From NCBI GenBank assembly GCA_021820525.1, contig JAKADM010000005.1, positions 1 through 64,000 of the forward strand: 64,000 nt of DNA, given 5' to 3'. A program made the translations under genes and the position numbers. Source of the stretch: Thermoplasmata archaeon (GTDB taxonomy: Archaea > Thermoplasmatota > Thermoplasmata > Thermoplasmatales > Thermoplasmataceae). Numbering within the stretch: position 1 is the first letter of the stretch; every line of letters starts with the position of its first letter. Shown piece by piece: positions 36,386-45,265 of the stretch. Under the pieces are notes generated by a model that worked only from the letters and a program-made list of their open reading frames with translations, ran no database searches and was not told where the DNA came from.

Positions 36386-37960
36386 ATGAAGGCAAGCGAC
36401 CTCTTCGCAAAGGCACTTCAGAATGAGGGTGTTTCTCATATTTTTGGCATTCCGGGTGAGGAAACAATCGATCTTCTGGATTCCATTAGCAGGACAGAGA
36501 TCCAGTTTATTGTGACACGACATGAACAGGGTGCAGCCTTTATGGCAGATGCCTATGGAAGAGTTTCCAGAAGGCCTGGTGTATGCCTTTCAACATTGGG
36601 TCCGGGAGCAACTAACCTTGTTACAGGCGTGGCCAATGCCCAGCTGGATCATTCACCAGTTGTGGCCATAACAGGACAGGCCTCACGAGACAGGCTGCAT
36701 AAGGAATCACACCAGAATGTGGATACAATATCACTTTTCTCTGGAATCACTAAATATAACAGATCCGTAATTGTGCCAGAAAGCATACCAGAAATAGTCA
36801 GAAAGGCCTTTTTTTCATCAACATGGCCTCAACCGGGGGCATCACACATACAGCTTCCTGAAGATGTGGCAAGGATGGAATGTGACGAAATTCCAATGCT
36901 TCCCGTATCAGATCTGACAATCTACGAGGCCAATGGAAATCTGGTAAGGCAGGCTGCAAAGTTAATCAATATGTCTAAAAATCCAGTGATCATAGGTGGT
37001 AATGGGATCATAAGAAATGAAGCATGGCTTGCAGTAAGGGATTTCGTGGAAGCCTCAAGGATTCCATTTGTAAGCACCTTTATGGCAAAGGGCATTCTGC
37101 CATATGATCACGACAGGAACCTTTTTGTTGTTGGAGGCAGGCCCTTTGAAAAAAGTTTGCGTCCTCTCATAGCATCGGATCTTGTTATTGCAATAGGCTT
37201 TGATATGGTGGAATATGACCCTGCCATATGGAACAAAGATTCAACAAGGAAAATAGTGAACATTGACATAACCCACAGTGAACTGGATGAGCATTTTCCT
37301 GTTGAATATGATCTTGTTGGAAACATGGCTATTACCCTGAATATACTCAAGAAACACGTGGAGAGAAGGAAGGACACATCTATTCACGACGAAATAAGAA
37401 AGAGGAGAAAGGAGATGTTCGATAAACCTGGGGATGGAATTGAGAAAATACCAAAGCAGATAATGAAAACATTGACCGATCTCAGCGATCAAAAAACCAT
37501 GGTGATTTCCGACGTTGGGTTGCATAAGGTTTGGGTGAGCAGGTATTACCAGCCAGCCTTTGCAGACAGAACCATTATTTACAACGGTTTTGCCTCAATG
37601 GGGGCTTCTCTGCCTGCAAGCATTGCCGTGGATATGGCCAGGCCAGGGATGGATATAGTCGCTGTAAGCGGCGATGGCGGTTTTCTTATGAATGTCCAGG
37701 AGCTTGAAACGGCCCACAGGCTAAATTCAAATTTTACGGTTATAGTCTTTAATGATGGAAGGTACAGTTTGATTGAAAAAAAGGAAATTGAATCGGGTAT
37801 GATTCCACATTACATTGAATTTACCAATCCGGATTTTGAATTGTTGGCACGTAGCTTCCACTGCACCCATTATTATGTTGAAAGGGGCGAAGATTTCAAA
37901 GAACAATTCATGGCCGCAAGGAAGGAAAATGGCGTAAAAATTATCGAAGTCAAAATATGA
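36386..37960 (+). CDS. Acetolactate synthase-like ThDP-dependent enzyme
   Basis: 524 residues with the three-domain acetolactate synthase fold. The PYR domain has catalytic Glu47 in RHEQGAAFMADAYGR, a central domain follows, and the PP domain has the ThDP motif GDGGFLMNVQEL...FNDGRYSL. QLDHSPVVAITGQ is also characteristic. It resembles catabolic, FAD-independent enzymes (AlsS-like). It lies 52 bp after the aldehyde dehydrogenase on the same strand, so pyruvate or aldehyde metabolism may be shared. No regulatory (small) subunit gene is near, which favours a catabolic role over branched-chain amino acid synthesis. Confidence 0.88.
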   Translation: MKASDLFAKALQNEGVSHIFGIPGEETIDLLDSISRTEIQFIVTRHEQGAAFMADAYGRVSRRPGVCLSTLGPGATNLVTGVANAQLDHSPVVAITGQASRDRLHKESHQNVDTISLFSGITKYNRSVIVPESIPEIVRKAFFSSTWPQPGASHIQLPEDVARMECDEIPMLPVSDLTIYEANGNLVRQAAKLINMSKNPVIIGGNGIIRNEAWLAVRDFVEASRIPFVSTFMAKGILPYDHDRNLFVVGGRPFEKSLRPLIASDLVIAIGFDMVEYDPAIWNKDSTRKIVNIDITHSELDEHFPVEYDLVGNMAITLNILKKHVERRKDTSIHDEIRKRRKEMFDKPGDGIEKIPKQIMKTLTDLSDQKTMVISDVGLHKVWVSRYYQPAFADRTIIYNGFASMGASLPASIAVDMARPGMDIVAVSGDGGFLMNVQELETAHRLNSNFTVIVFNDGRYSLIEKKEIESGMIPHYIEFTNPDFELLARSFHCTHYYVERGEDFKEQFMAARKENGVKIIEVKI

Positions 37961-38036
37961 ATGGAACTTTGAGATTATTTTTAAATTTTTTGCCCTCAGG
38001 ATCAAGGATATCTATTTTCTTATAATATCCTAATAC

Positions 38037-39347
38037 TTGGAAAGCATAAGTTTTGACAGCATAGGAAAGACAAGGCGCCTGGATATAATAACAGTACTGT
38101 CATCTATGGGAGTTTTTATGGATGGTTATGTTCTTTCCATATTTTCAACAGCGGAAATATTTTTAAAATCTGGATTTCTAGATAAGACCATATTGCTTTC
38201 CATTGGGGCATCATCCATATTCATAGGAATGTTTGCGGGAAGCGTGTTCTTCGGAAATCTGTCTGATTCCGATGGAAGAAAGAAAGTTTTCACCTATGAT
38301 CTTGCGTTCAGCGCCATATTCCTTATTCTAACAGGTCTATCCACAAATTTCCTGAGCTTTGTGTTGTTTCAGATTCTGGCCGGGATAGGCATAGGAGCAG
38401 ATTATCCCATCAGTTCATCCATACAGGCTGAATTTACACCAAAGAAAATAAGGGGAAAATATCTTGTCTTTAACATATTTTCATGGTCACTGGGTTCAAT
38501 TTTCTTTTACATCTTATCCATACCAATTTACCTTTACACCGGCCCAGATGCATGGAGATACATGTATATCTCCGCTGCATTTATCCCAGTCCTGGCTCTG
38601 GTTTTAAGGAAAAGAATGCCTGAGTCACCATATTACTTAATGTCCAGCGGCCATTATGGGGAGGCACAGGATGTAGTAAGGCAGTTTGGTGAGGAGGCAG
38701 GAATAAAAAATATAAGGGCACCATCGGTTTCAAAGGAAAGGAAATCTTTGGCTGAATTGAGAAAATATTTTCCTCTCATATTTTTCACTTCAGTTGCTTG
38801 GTTCTCATACGATGTTTCCAGCTACGGCATCTGGAACTACACACCATCCATTTTCATAGGGTCCTCCAATTCATATCTTGCGGGTGTTATTGGAACTCTC
38901 CTTGAAGAGGTTCCAGTAATAGCCGGTACAATCCTGTGTTTATTGTTGATCGACAGCGTTGGGAGAAGAAAACTGGAGTATACAGGTTTCGCGCTTGCAG
39001 GCATTTCTCTCTTTTTATATTCTATCTATTCAATGCATTTTATGTCCAGCTTTGCCCTTCTTTTTGCCGCATTTGCAATGATGCATTTCTTCCACAACAT
39101 TGGTCCAACTAACATAACCTATCTATATCCGTCAGAGGTCTTTCCCACAAATATGCGTGGCACAGGTACTGGAATAGCTACGGCCAGTTCAAGGGTAGGC
39201 GCAATAATGGGTGTATTTCTATTTCCCATTATAGTCAGCAGTTTGAGCCTTTCCTATGGGCTTTTATTCTTTGCAATATTTGAATTCATGGGCTTTGCAG
39301 TAACACTAAAGTACGCCCCTGAGACTAAGGGCGTCTCTTTAAAATAA
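38037..39347 (+). CDS. MFS transporter (metabolite:H+ symporter type)
   Basis: 436 residues from TTG 38037 with twelve predicted helices. The signature loop GNLSDSDGRKKVF follows helix 2, its counterpart DSVGRRKLEY lies in the second half, and the PESPYYL motif follows helix 6, as in the sugar/aromatic-acid transporter group. VFPTNMRGTGTG matches the helix 10-11 loop of that group. A TTATAATA box occurs about 15 bases upstream. Substrate unknown; acidophile relatives use such permeases for organic acids and sugars. Confidence 0.87.
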   Translation: MESISFDSIGKTRRLDIITVLSSMGVFMDGYVLSIFSTAEIFLKSGFLDKTILLSIGASSIFIGMFAGSVFFGNLSDSDGRKKVFTYDLAFSAIFLILTGLSTNFLSFVLFQILAGIGIGADYPISSSIQAEFTPKKIRGKYLVFNIFSWSLGSIFFYILSIPIYLYTGPDAWRYMYISAAFIPVLALVLRKRMPESPYYLMSSGHYGEAQDVVRQFGEEAGIKNIRAPSVSKERKSLAELRKYFPLIFFTSVAWFSYDVSSYGIWNYTPSIFIGSSNSYLAGVIGTLLEEVPVIAGTILCLLLIDSVGRRKLEYTGFALAGISLFLYSIYSMHFMSSFALLFAAFAMMHFFHNIGPTNITYLYPSEVFPTNMRGTGTGIATASSRVGAIMGVFLFPIIVSSLSLSYGLLFFAIFEFMGFAVTLKYAPETKGVSLK

Positions 39348-39446
39348 TAACAATATATATTGACACTACTCCCGAAATTCCTATTTGAATAAAAAAAATA
39401 TATACTTTAGGAAAAATCTTTATTCCTGTCCTATCTACGTCCGTAA

Positions 39447-40412
39447 ATGAGATGGAGCACAGAGATACTGGATCATTGTGTACTTCTAAAAATTGAAGGC
39501 CTTTTTCCAAAAGTAATCCATGTATGGGATAAAGTATACGGCTTTGACAATATATTTGTGCCTATCATTAAGGACGAGGGAAAATATTTTCTTTACAAGG
39601 ACGTGGGATACGAAATGTCTCCTATTGAGATGGAAAATTTCCAGAATAGCCTGAACAGATGGGACAGGAATGCAATATCATTCATCAATAAGTCCACATT
39701 CAGAATAATTTTGCCAGAGCAATTCCAGAAATTTTTCAGTGCAGTTGAAAGTATAATCGGTGCCAGGGTAACTCCGGATATGTTGATTGCCCAGGGAGAT
39801 GTTTTTTTACAGATCGAATTCGATTCATCTCAGAATCATTCCATTTCCAGATTGGTTTTGAACATATACAGGATTCTTGAGGGCTTTAATATTGAGGTTA
39901 TATATTATGGTAAACAACCGGAATCTAAAACTCCACTCTTCATTAAATATCTTAATGAAAATAGGATGATCAAAGGTCTTGTTTTATTAGAGACAAAATG
40001 GTATATAACGCAGGAGCAGAGGGAAAATGAAAATGATGGCATATTTTCCAATTACGGAATTGCAATTCCAGCCTACATATCGCCAAATTACCCGTCACAG
40101 TTGATTTTCAGGACTGAGGAAATGGGTTTTAATGGAAATGCAATGGCAACCCCTGCCGGAAATTCAGGCAAACTGTTCCAGATTTCATTGAGTTCTGAAT
40201 TTTTCAAAGACATGTTCAATGAAATTATAATGGGCTACTATGGCGCACTCTTTTTCTTGATTGAAGTTGACGAGAGCAGTGTGACCAGTCAATACTTAGT
40301 GGAGAAACGTCTTTTACAAAAATTTCTGTACGGTTTGCAAAACCACTGGAACAAAAACATAAGAAAAAATCATAAAAACACTATATTCAGCATCAGTGAT
40401 TTTGTTGAATAA
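39447..40412 (+). CDS. Hypothetical protein, 321 aa
   Basis: Not recognised. Soluble-looking alpha/beta protein with a conserved-seeming glycine-rich turn, NGNAMATPAGNSGK, near 235 and a basic C-terminus (NKNIRKNHKN). ATATATACTTT about 45 bases before ATG 39447 may be its TATA box. It precedes the Ehr-like operon by 118 bp on the same strand but has its own AT-rich gap, so co-transcription is uncertain. The general size and style resemble the hypothetical gene at 15794, but I see no convincing alignment. Confidence 0.6.
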   Translation: MRWSTEILDHCVLLKIEGLFPKVIHVWDKVYGFDNIFVPIIKDEGKYFLYKDVGYEMSPIEMENFQNSLNRWDRNAISFINKSTFRIILPEQFQKFFSAVESIIGARVTPDMLIAQGDVFLQIEFDSSQNHSISRLVLNIYRILEGFNIEVIYYGKQPESKTPLFIKYLNENRMIKGLVLLETKWYITQEQRENENDGIFSNYGIAIPAYISPNYPSQLIFRTEEMGFNGNAMATPAGNSGKLFQISLSSEFFKDMFNEIIMGYYGALFFLIEVDESSVTSQYLVEKRLLQKFLYGLQNHWNKNIRKNHKNTIFSISDFVE

Positions 40413-40529
40413 GACCGAGTTGTTTGATAAAAAAATAGTGCTAGAGAATTTCAAGCATATTTAGCAATTTTTTAATATTCAATAAAAATGTCTGTATAAT
40501 TTTTATCAAAAACAAATGAAGGATGGTAA

Positions 40530-41474
40530 ATGTCTGGAATTTTTATTGAAACAGCAATACAGGTTGCAGGAATATTGCTTGTATCGCCTTTAATAGCTGG
40601 TATTTATCAGAATATTAAGGCAAAAACAGAATTCAGAAAGGGTTTTCCTATTCTGCAGCCCTACTATGATCTTTTGAAGTTTGTACGCAAGGAATCAATA
40701 ATAAGCGAAGGCTCAGGCTCCATTCATATGTATGGTCCAATGCTTGTCCTTTGTCTAATGATTCTTCTTGCATTTCTAATCCCTGTACAGCCAAATATAA
40801 CTATTTTTGGCCCTCTCGCAGATTTTCTTGGAGGGGCAATGCTATTCACACTTGCATCTGTACTGACAATCCTTGCAGCAATGGATAGCAGGAGCAATTT
40901 CTCTGCAATGAGCGCTGGCAGATCTGCCCTTTTTTCCGCCCTGGCAGAACCGACACTCATAGTTGTATTCTTTGCAATCGCCATTGAGACAGGCACAAAC
41001 AATCCTTATATAGCAATTTCACTCATAACATCTCATTCCAGTCTTTATCTATCCCTTACTCATATTTTCGCAACTCTCGCCTTCTTTATGTTTTTTATAT
41101 TCGAAACAGGGAAGTTACCTGTAGAGGGGGAAAGCCTGGCAGAACTTGGGATGATAGACGAAGGCAGGACATTTGAATATGGGGGAAAACAGCTATTTTA
41201 CATAAGGTATGCATCCATAATAAAACAGTATTTGCTTGGGTCCCTTTTTCTCAATGTATTTATATTTCCATGGTTTCTTCAATCTGGAATCATTGGATCC
41301 CTTGAAGATATACCCATAATGATAGGAAAATGGATCATATTCCTTGTTTTCCTTGTTTTGCTGGAACAGAGCATTGCAAAGATCAGAATATTCAAGATAA
41401 CCGACTATCTTTCTCTATCCTTTATTCTTTCAATTCTTTCTATAATACTCTTTGTGGTGGGTGGCTTTTCATGA
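40530..41474 (+). CDS. Ehr/hydrogenase-4-like complex, HyfC/NuoH-type membrane subunit
   Basis: 314 residues, about eight transmembrane helices. The NuoH/HyfC/EchB pattern is visible: QPYYDLLKFVRKE, AMSAGRSALFSALAEP and FFIFETGKLPVEGESLAELGMIDEG, the acidic loop that meets the quinone or substrate site in complex I. GGATGG before ATG 40530 is a likely ribosome binding site. It is the first of six genes, each overlapping the next by a few bases, so the operon is translationally coupled. This subunit connects the peripheral redox arm to the ion-pumping subunits. Confidence 0.88.
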   Translation: MSGIFIETAIQVAGILLVSPLIAGIYQNIKAKTEFRKGFPILQPYYDLLKFVRKESIISEGSGSIHMYGPMLVLCLMILLAFLIPVQPNITIFGPLADFLGGAMLFTLASVLTILAAMDSRSNFSAMSAGRSALFSALAEPTLIVVFFAIAIETGTNNPYIAISLITSHSSLYLSLTHIFATLAFFMFFIFETGKLPVEGESLAELGMIDEGRTFEYGGKQLFYIRYASIIKQYLLGSLFLNVFIFPWFLQSGIIGSLEDIPIMIGKWIIFLVFLVLLEQSIAKIRIFKITDYLSLSFILSILSIILFVVGGFS

Positions 41475-42091
41475 TCAGCAACGAAATTCTTGACATTGTT
41501 GTGGCAGGAATAATACTAACCGCCATTTGGGCCCAGATAGGGACATTCATTAAGCAAAAAATAAGGATCGTTTCGCTCCAGGCCTTACTCCTGGCGCTTT
41601 ATGTCATATTGCTTGGCTATGATCTTTCCAATATGGATCTGATCATACTGGGCATACTCATATCTGCACTGAGAGGTTTCTCTGTGCCTCTTGTGTTGAC
41701 CAGGAAGATCAAAACATCCTCATATAAAGTAAGAGAAAGAATAAGCGACACATCATGGATAACTGTCGCAAGCATATTCATTCTTATATTTTCATTTACA
41801 ATCTATCGTGTTACCTTTGCTCCTGTTGGTTATGAAACGGTAGGTGATGCAGGATTATCCCTCTTGCTTCAGGGCATGTTTCTTATGGTTTCAAGGAGAA
41901 ACAAGTTCTCTCAATTTATGGGGTATATGGAGGAAGAAAATGCCATAATTATGCTGGGAATTGGCATAATATCTCTTCCCTTAATAATAGAGGCGAGCAT
42001 TCTTCTGGACGTCTTTGCTCTTTTAATCGTTTCTTCTGTGTTGATAGCAGGAAGGTTTGAAAGCCTGAAATATGAGGAGTTGATGGGCTGA
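41471..42091 (+). CDS. Ehr-like complex, HyfE-type small membrane subunit
   Basis: 206 residues from ATG 41471, which overlaps the stop of the preceding gene (ATGA); an earlier in-frame ATG at 41330 lies within that gene and is not used. Six or so transmembrane helices. The arrangement matches hydrogenase-4 component E (HyfE), which combines NuoK-like features. Conserved-looking acidic residues occur within helices (EEENAIIMLG, IEASILLDVF). Such subunits form part of the ion channel. Confidence 0.82.
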   Translation: MISNEILDIVVAGIILTAIWAQIGTFIKQKIRIVSLQALLLALYVILLGYDLSNMDLIILGILISALRGFSVPLVLTRKIKTSSYKVRERISDTSWITVASIFILIFSFTIYRVTFAPVGYETVGDAGLSLLLQGMFLMVSRRNKFSQFMGYMEEENAIIMLGIGIISLPLIIEASILLDVFALLIVSSVLIAGRFESLKYEELMG

Positions 42092-43455
42092 TGAATACAG
42101 CATATATTTCAATGATTTTAATAATGCTCCTTCCGGCAGCAGGAATTCTGGTATATTTTCTTAAAATGTTTAAGGAGATATCAACGGGAATATCCATTAT
42201 AACTTTGATATTGGCTCTGTATGTTTTTACTGTACATAATTATACATATTCATACTTTTATCTAAACAATATTAACCGTTATCTTTTAATTTCCATTGCA
42301 AGCATATATTTTCTAGCTACCGTTTATGGCACTGGATATCACAGGAAAATGGGCGGATCAAGAAACCTGAAGCTGCACACATCTCTCATAAATTTCTTTG
42401 CCTCCACGATGTTTTTCTCTGTGATCATAAATAATCTTGCGCTCATGTGGATTGGCATAGAAGGTACAACTGCTGCCAGTGCACTGCTAATTGTAATAGA
42501 GGGTGAAGGCGCAGACATTGAGGCTGCATGGAGATATGTGATTGTCGTTTCCTCGGGGCTCTCAATTGCCCTGATCTCCATTATAATAATTTACAGGTTC
42601 TATGGAACTCTTGAAATAACATCTCTGCTGAGTAACCAATTTCCATCTTCACCAGTGAATTCACCGGTAATTCCGATGGCTGCCCTGCTTGGCATAGTTG
42701 GATTTGGCACAAAGGCCGGGCTATTTCCAATGCACTCATGGCTCCCCGATGCCCATGGCAGGGCACCCTCCGAGGTCAGTGCCATATTTTCTTCTGCCCT
42801 CCTTCCGGTGGCAGTTTACGCCATATATATCGTTCTTCAACCAACAATGAGTGGGGTAGTAAGAGAACTCACAGTTTATTTTGCCATTGTCACAATATTG
42901 TTTGTTGCTTTGGTAATGGCTTCACAGAGAGACATCAAGAGAATGTATGCCTATTCAACAATGGAAAATATGTCTTTGATACTTCTTGGCCTTGTTTTGG
43001 GTGGCCCTGCTTTCATTGGTGCCATTCTGATAATCCTGACCCATGCCTTTGGCAAGGCGGGGGCATTCTTCTCATCGGGTAATATTTTGGAGATGTACGG
43101 CACAAGAAACATCAAAAGCATCCATGATTTGCACAGCAGATCAAAGTTAACTTTCTATACCCTTTCCCTTTCATCCTTTTCCGTTACAGGGGCCCCTCCC
43201 TTTGGAACATTCATTGGTGAACTATTGATTTTATCTGCAATGTTTTCACAGGGCTTTTATGTTGCAGCTATCATTCTGATTGCTCTTCTTGCCATAATAT
43301 TCCTTTCACTGAATTATAAGGTTTTTCTCATGGCCTATTCCTCTGGCAACAGCGAAAGAGTCGAACCAATCTCTCTCCAGCAGATCGGGGTTACTGTATT
43401 CAGTGTTTTTATGGCATTCCTTTTTGGTTTTCTTTATCTTGGTGGTGTCCTGTGA
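42091..43455 (+). CDS. Ehr-like complex, HyfF/NuoN-type antiporter subunit
   Basis: 454 residues, about 13-14 helices of the Mrp/NuoLMN proton-translocating family. GIEGTTAASALLI carries the TM5 glutamate region. GFGTKAGLFPMHSWLPDAHGRAPSEVSAIFS contains the TM7 lysine and the conserved HSWLPDAH-x-x-AP motif. THAFGKAGAFFSSG is the TM12-type block. Key ion-path residues are therefore present and pumping is plausible. Start overlaps the previous stop (TGATG). Confidence 0.93.
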   Translation: MNTAYISMILIMLLPAAGILVYFLKMFKEISTGISIITLILALYVFTVHNYTYSYFYLNNINRYLLISIASIYFLATVYGTGYHRKMGGSRNLKLHTSLINFFASTMFFSVIINNLALMWIGIEGTTAASALLIVIEGEGADIEAAWRYVIVVSSGLSIALISIIIIYRFYGTLEITSLLSNQFPSSPVNSPVIPMAALLGIVGFGTKAGLFPMHSWLPDAHGRAPSEVSAIFSSALLPVAVYAIYIVLQPTMSGVVRELTVYFAIVTILFVALVMASQRDIKRMYAYSTMENMSLILLGLVLGGPAFIGAILIILTHAFGKAGAFFSSGNILEMYGTRNIKSIHDLHSRSKLTFYTLSLSSFSVTGAPPFGTFIGELLILSAMFSQGFYVAAIILIALLAIIFLSLNYKVFLMAYSSGNSERVEPISLQQIGVTVFSVFMAFLFGFLYLGGVL

Positions 43456-44639
43456 TCTCTCCTGTAAGAATTGTGTTTGAAGAAGACGGTAAAATGTTTG
43501 CTCTGAGAAGATACTCAGAAGCTCTGGAAGATTTTTCAGGCGATTTATTGAAAAAGAGAAGCGTGGATCTTAAACCAACTGAGAAATTATCCCTATTTCC
43601 CTATGGTCCCTCGGCAGGAGGGCTTACTGAAAGTATTTACTTCTCTCTCCTAACCTCTGGAGAAAGGATTGAGGCAATGAACTATGATACATCATTCAAG
43701 GACAGGAAAATATCGGTGTCTGGAAATGATATACCGAAAGCAGTCCTTCTGATGGAAAGAATTAACGGCATACATTCTGCTTCCTACTCTTCCCTGTTCT
43801 GTGATCTTATAGAAAGGTCCTCCGGCATAGAAGTATCACAGGAAATTATGGATCTGAGAATACTTATGATGGAGATGGAACGCATATCTCACCACCTTTT
43901 TGTTGCAGGTAGGCTTTCGGGAGGGGCTTCTCAAAACATAGGGTCCATGAATATATATTTGCTTCGCGAGGAATTATTAAGGATTATAGGAAAAACCTTT
44001 GGTCACAGATATTTCTTCGGCATCAATAAACCTGGAGGCACAGGAAGGGAAATTGACGTTTCAAATATATATGAAAAACTTGAATCCATTGTTAAGGAAT
44101 ATACGGAGATCTACAGAACCCTAATGGATTCAAGAATTTTTATAGACAGGACAGACAGCACTGCCATAATAAGGGATGAAATATCCGCAGGCCCAGTTTT
44201 GCGTGGTTTTGGGAAAAATATGGATGGAAGGTCACAGCACAGGTATTACAATAAATTGAATGTCCGCATAAGCACGGTAGATTCAGGGGATTCACTGGCA
44301 AGATATGTTGTAAGATCGGAAGAAATATTCTCTTCCTGGGAAATCATTAAAAAAATACTGGAAAGGAACAGCAGATTTAAAATAATGGAAGAGGTAAAAA
44401 TGGATAAAATTCAGGGAACGGGGGAAAAAATTTCAGGTTATATGGAGACACCATCAGGGGATTTATCAATGATTGTTTCAGTAAGATCAGGAAAAATATC
44501 ATTTTTCAAATATTCTTCTCCCAGCCTCTGGAATTTAAGAGTATTTGCAGATGCAATGAAGGGAAATAACTTTGCAGATTTTTATTTTGGTCTGGAAAGC
44601 CTTGGTTTATGTGTATCCGAAACTGGTGATATAAGATGA
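43452..44639 (+). CDS. Ehr-like complex, NuoD/HyfG-type large subunit without NiFe ligands
   Basis: 395 residues from GTG 43452, overlapping the previous stop by four bases. The [NiFe]-hydrogenase/NuoCD large-subunit fold is indicated by the PYGPSAGGL block near 50, LMERINGIHSASYSSL around 100-115 (the place of R-x-C-x-x-C) and EMERISHHLFVAGRL near 141. The N-terminal nickel cysteines are absent, and the C-terminal DPCxxC is replaced by DFYFGLESLGLCVSET. The protein thus cannot hold a NiFe centre, as in complex I and in energy-converting-hydrogenase-related (Ehr) complexes. The true substrate of the site is unknown. Confidence 0.85.
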   Translation: MISPVRIVFEEDGKMFALRRYSEALEDFSGDLLKKRSVDLKPTEKLSLFPYGPSAGGLTESIYFSLLTSGERIEAMNYDTSFKDRKISVSGNDIPKAVLLMERINGIHSASYSSLFCDLIERSSGIEVSQEIMDLRILMMEMERISHHLFVAGRLSGGASQNIGSMNIYLLREELLRIIGKTFGHRYFFGINKPGGTGREIDVSNIYEKLESIVKEYTEIYRTLMDSRIFIDRTDSTAIIRDEISAGPVLRGFGKNMDGRSQHRYYNKLNVRISTVDSGDSLARYVVRSEEIFSSWEIIKKILERNSRFKIMEEVKMDKIQGTGEKISGYMETPSGDLSMIVSVRSGKISFFKYSSPSLWNLRVFADAMKGNNFADFYFGLESLGLCVSETGDIR

Positions 44640-45265
44640 AAGCATGGTTCTTGCGTTCTCTTAAGAAAGGCATAGTAACATCATCATTCCCATCAGGAAA
44701 GAATGAAGCCCTATCTCCGTGGGCAACCTTGCCCATGAGGGATATGAGCGGGGAAGTTGACTGTCCCGTGGATGCCATACAAGATGATAGGGTGGATTCA
44801 GGGAAATGCATATCCTGTGGAATCTGTTTTCCTCAATTCAAGCCATCAATGCAGATCCCTCAGATAAATATGGTAAGGGTTGAAAAATCTCTTTCAAAAT
44901 CCATGAAATTATATCTGTTTGATTCGGGAACATGCGGTGCATGCAATCTTGAAATCATGGCCCTGAATTCACCCCAATATGATATGAACCGCCTCGGGCT
45001 TAGTTTTACCAACACACCAAGACAGGCAGACGCCATTATGATAACGGGTGTTCTCACAGAGGGTATGATTGCTCCTCTCAAAGCTGCCATTGATTCAATG
45101 GCTTCTCCTAAAATTGTCTTTGCAGTGGGGGCATGTGCCATCTCAGGGGGATTAATGGGAAAATCCATATCTGAAATTACCGGTTTGGATGTTCAGGTTC
45201 CAGGCTGCCCACCCGATCCTTTTGTTATAGTGGCAGCCATAGAAAAGGCGAGGGGAAGGATATGA
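44636..45265 (+). CDS. Ehr-like complex, ferredoxin-like + NuoB/HyfI small subunit fusion
   Basis: 209 residues. Residues 1-80 are a reduced ferredoxin domain: Cys43-Pro plus Cys58-x2-Cys61-x2-Cys64, enough for one [4Fe-4S] cluster but not two. Residues 90-209 are a NuoB/[NiFe] small-subunit module with Cys100-x2-Cys103 (GTCGACNLE), Cys167 (GACAISGG) and Cys191 (PGCPPDP), which ligate the N2-type proximal cluster. The ferredoxin part corresponds to the separate HyfH/NuoI subunit, missing as its own gene. Electrons thus probably enter through a single fused protein. Starts overlap at both ends (ATGA). Confidence 0.87.
   Translation: MKAWFLRSLKKGIVTSSFPSGKNEALSPWATLPMRDMSGEVDCPVDAIQDDRVDSGKCISCGICFPQFKPSMQIPQINMVRVEKSLSKSMKLYLFDSGTCGACNLEIMALNSPQYDMNRLGLSFTNTPRQADAIMITGVLTEGMIAPLKAAIDSMASPKIVFAVGACAISGGLMGKSISEITGLDVQVPGCPPDPFVIVAAIEKARGRI

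Noticed and set aside
41330-41470. N-terminal extension of the HyfE-type gene
   Set aside because: Lies within the preceding gene; ATG 41471 overlapping its stop matches the operon's pattern and family length.
43452-44639. [NiFe]-hydrogenase large subunit
   Set aside because: Both cysteine motifs for the NiFe centre are absent, so a hydrogenase call would be wrong despite the fold and operon.
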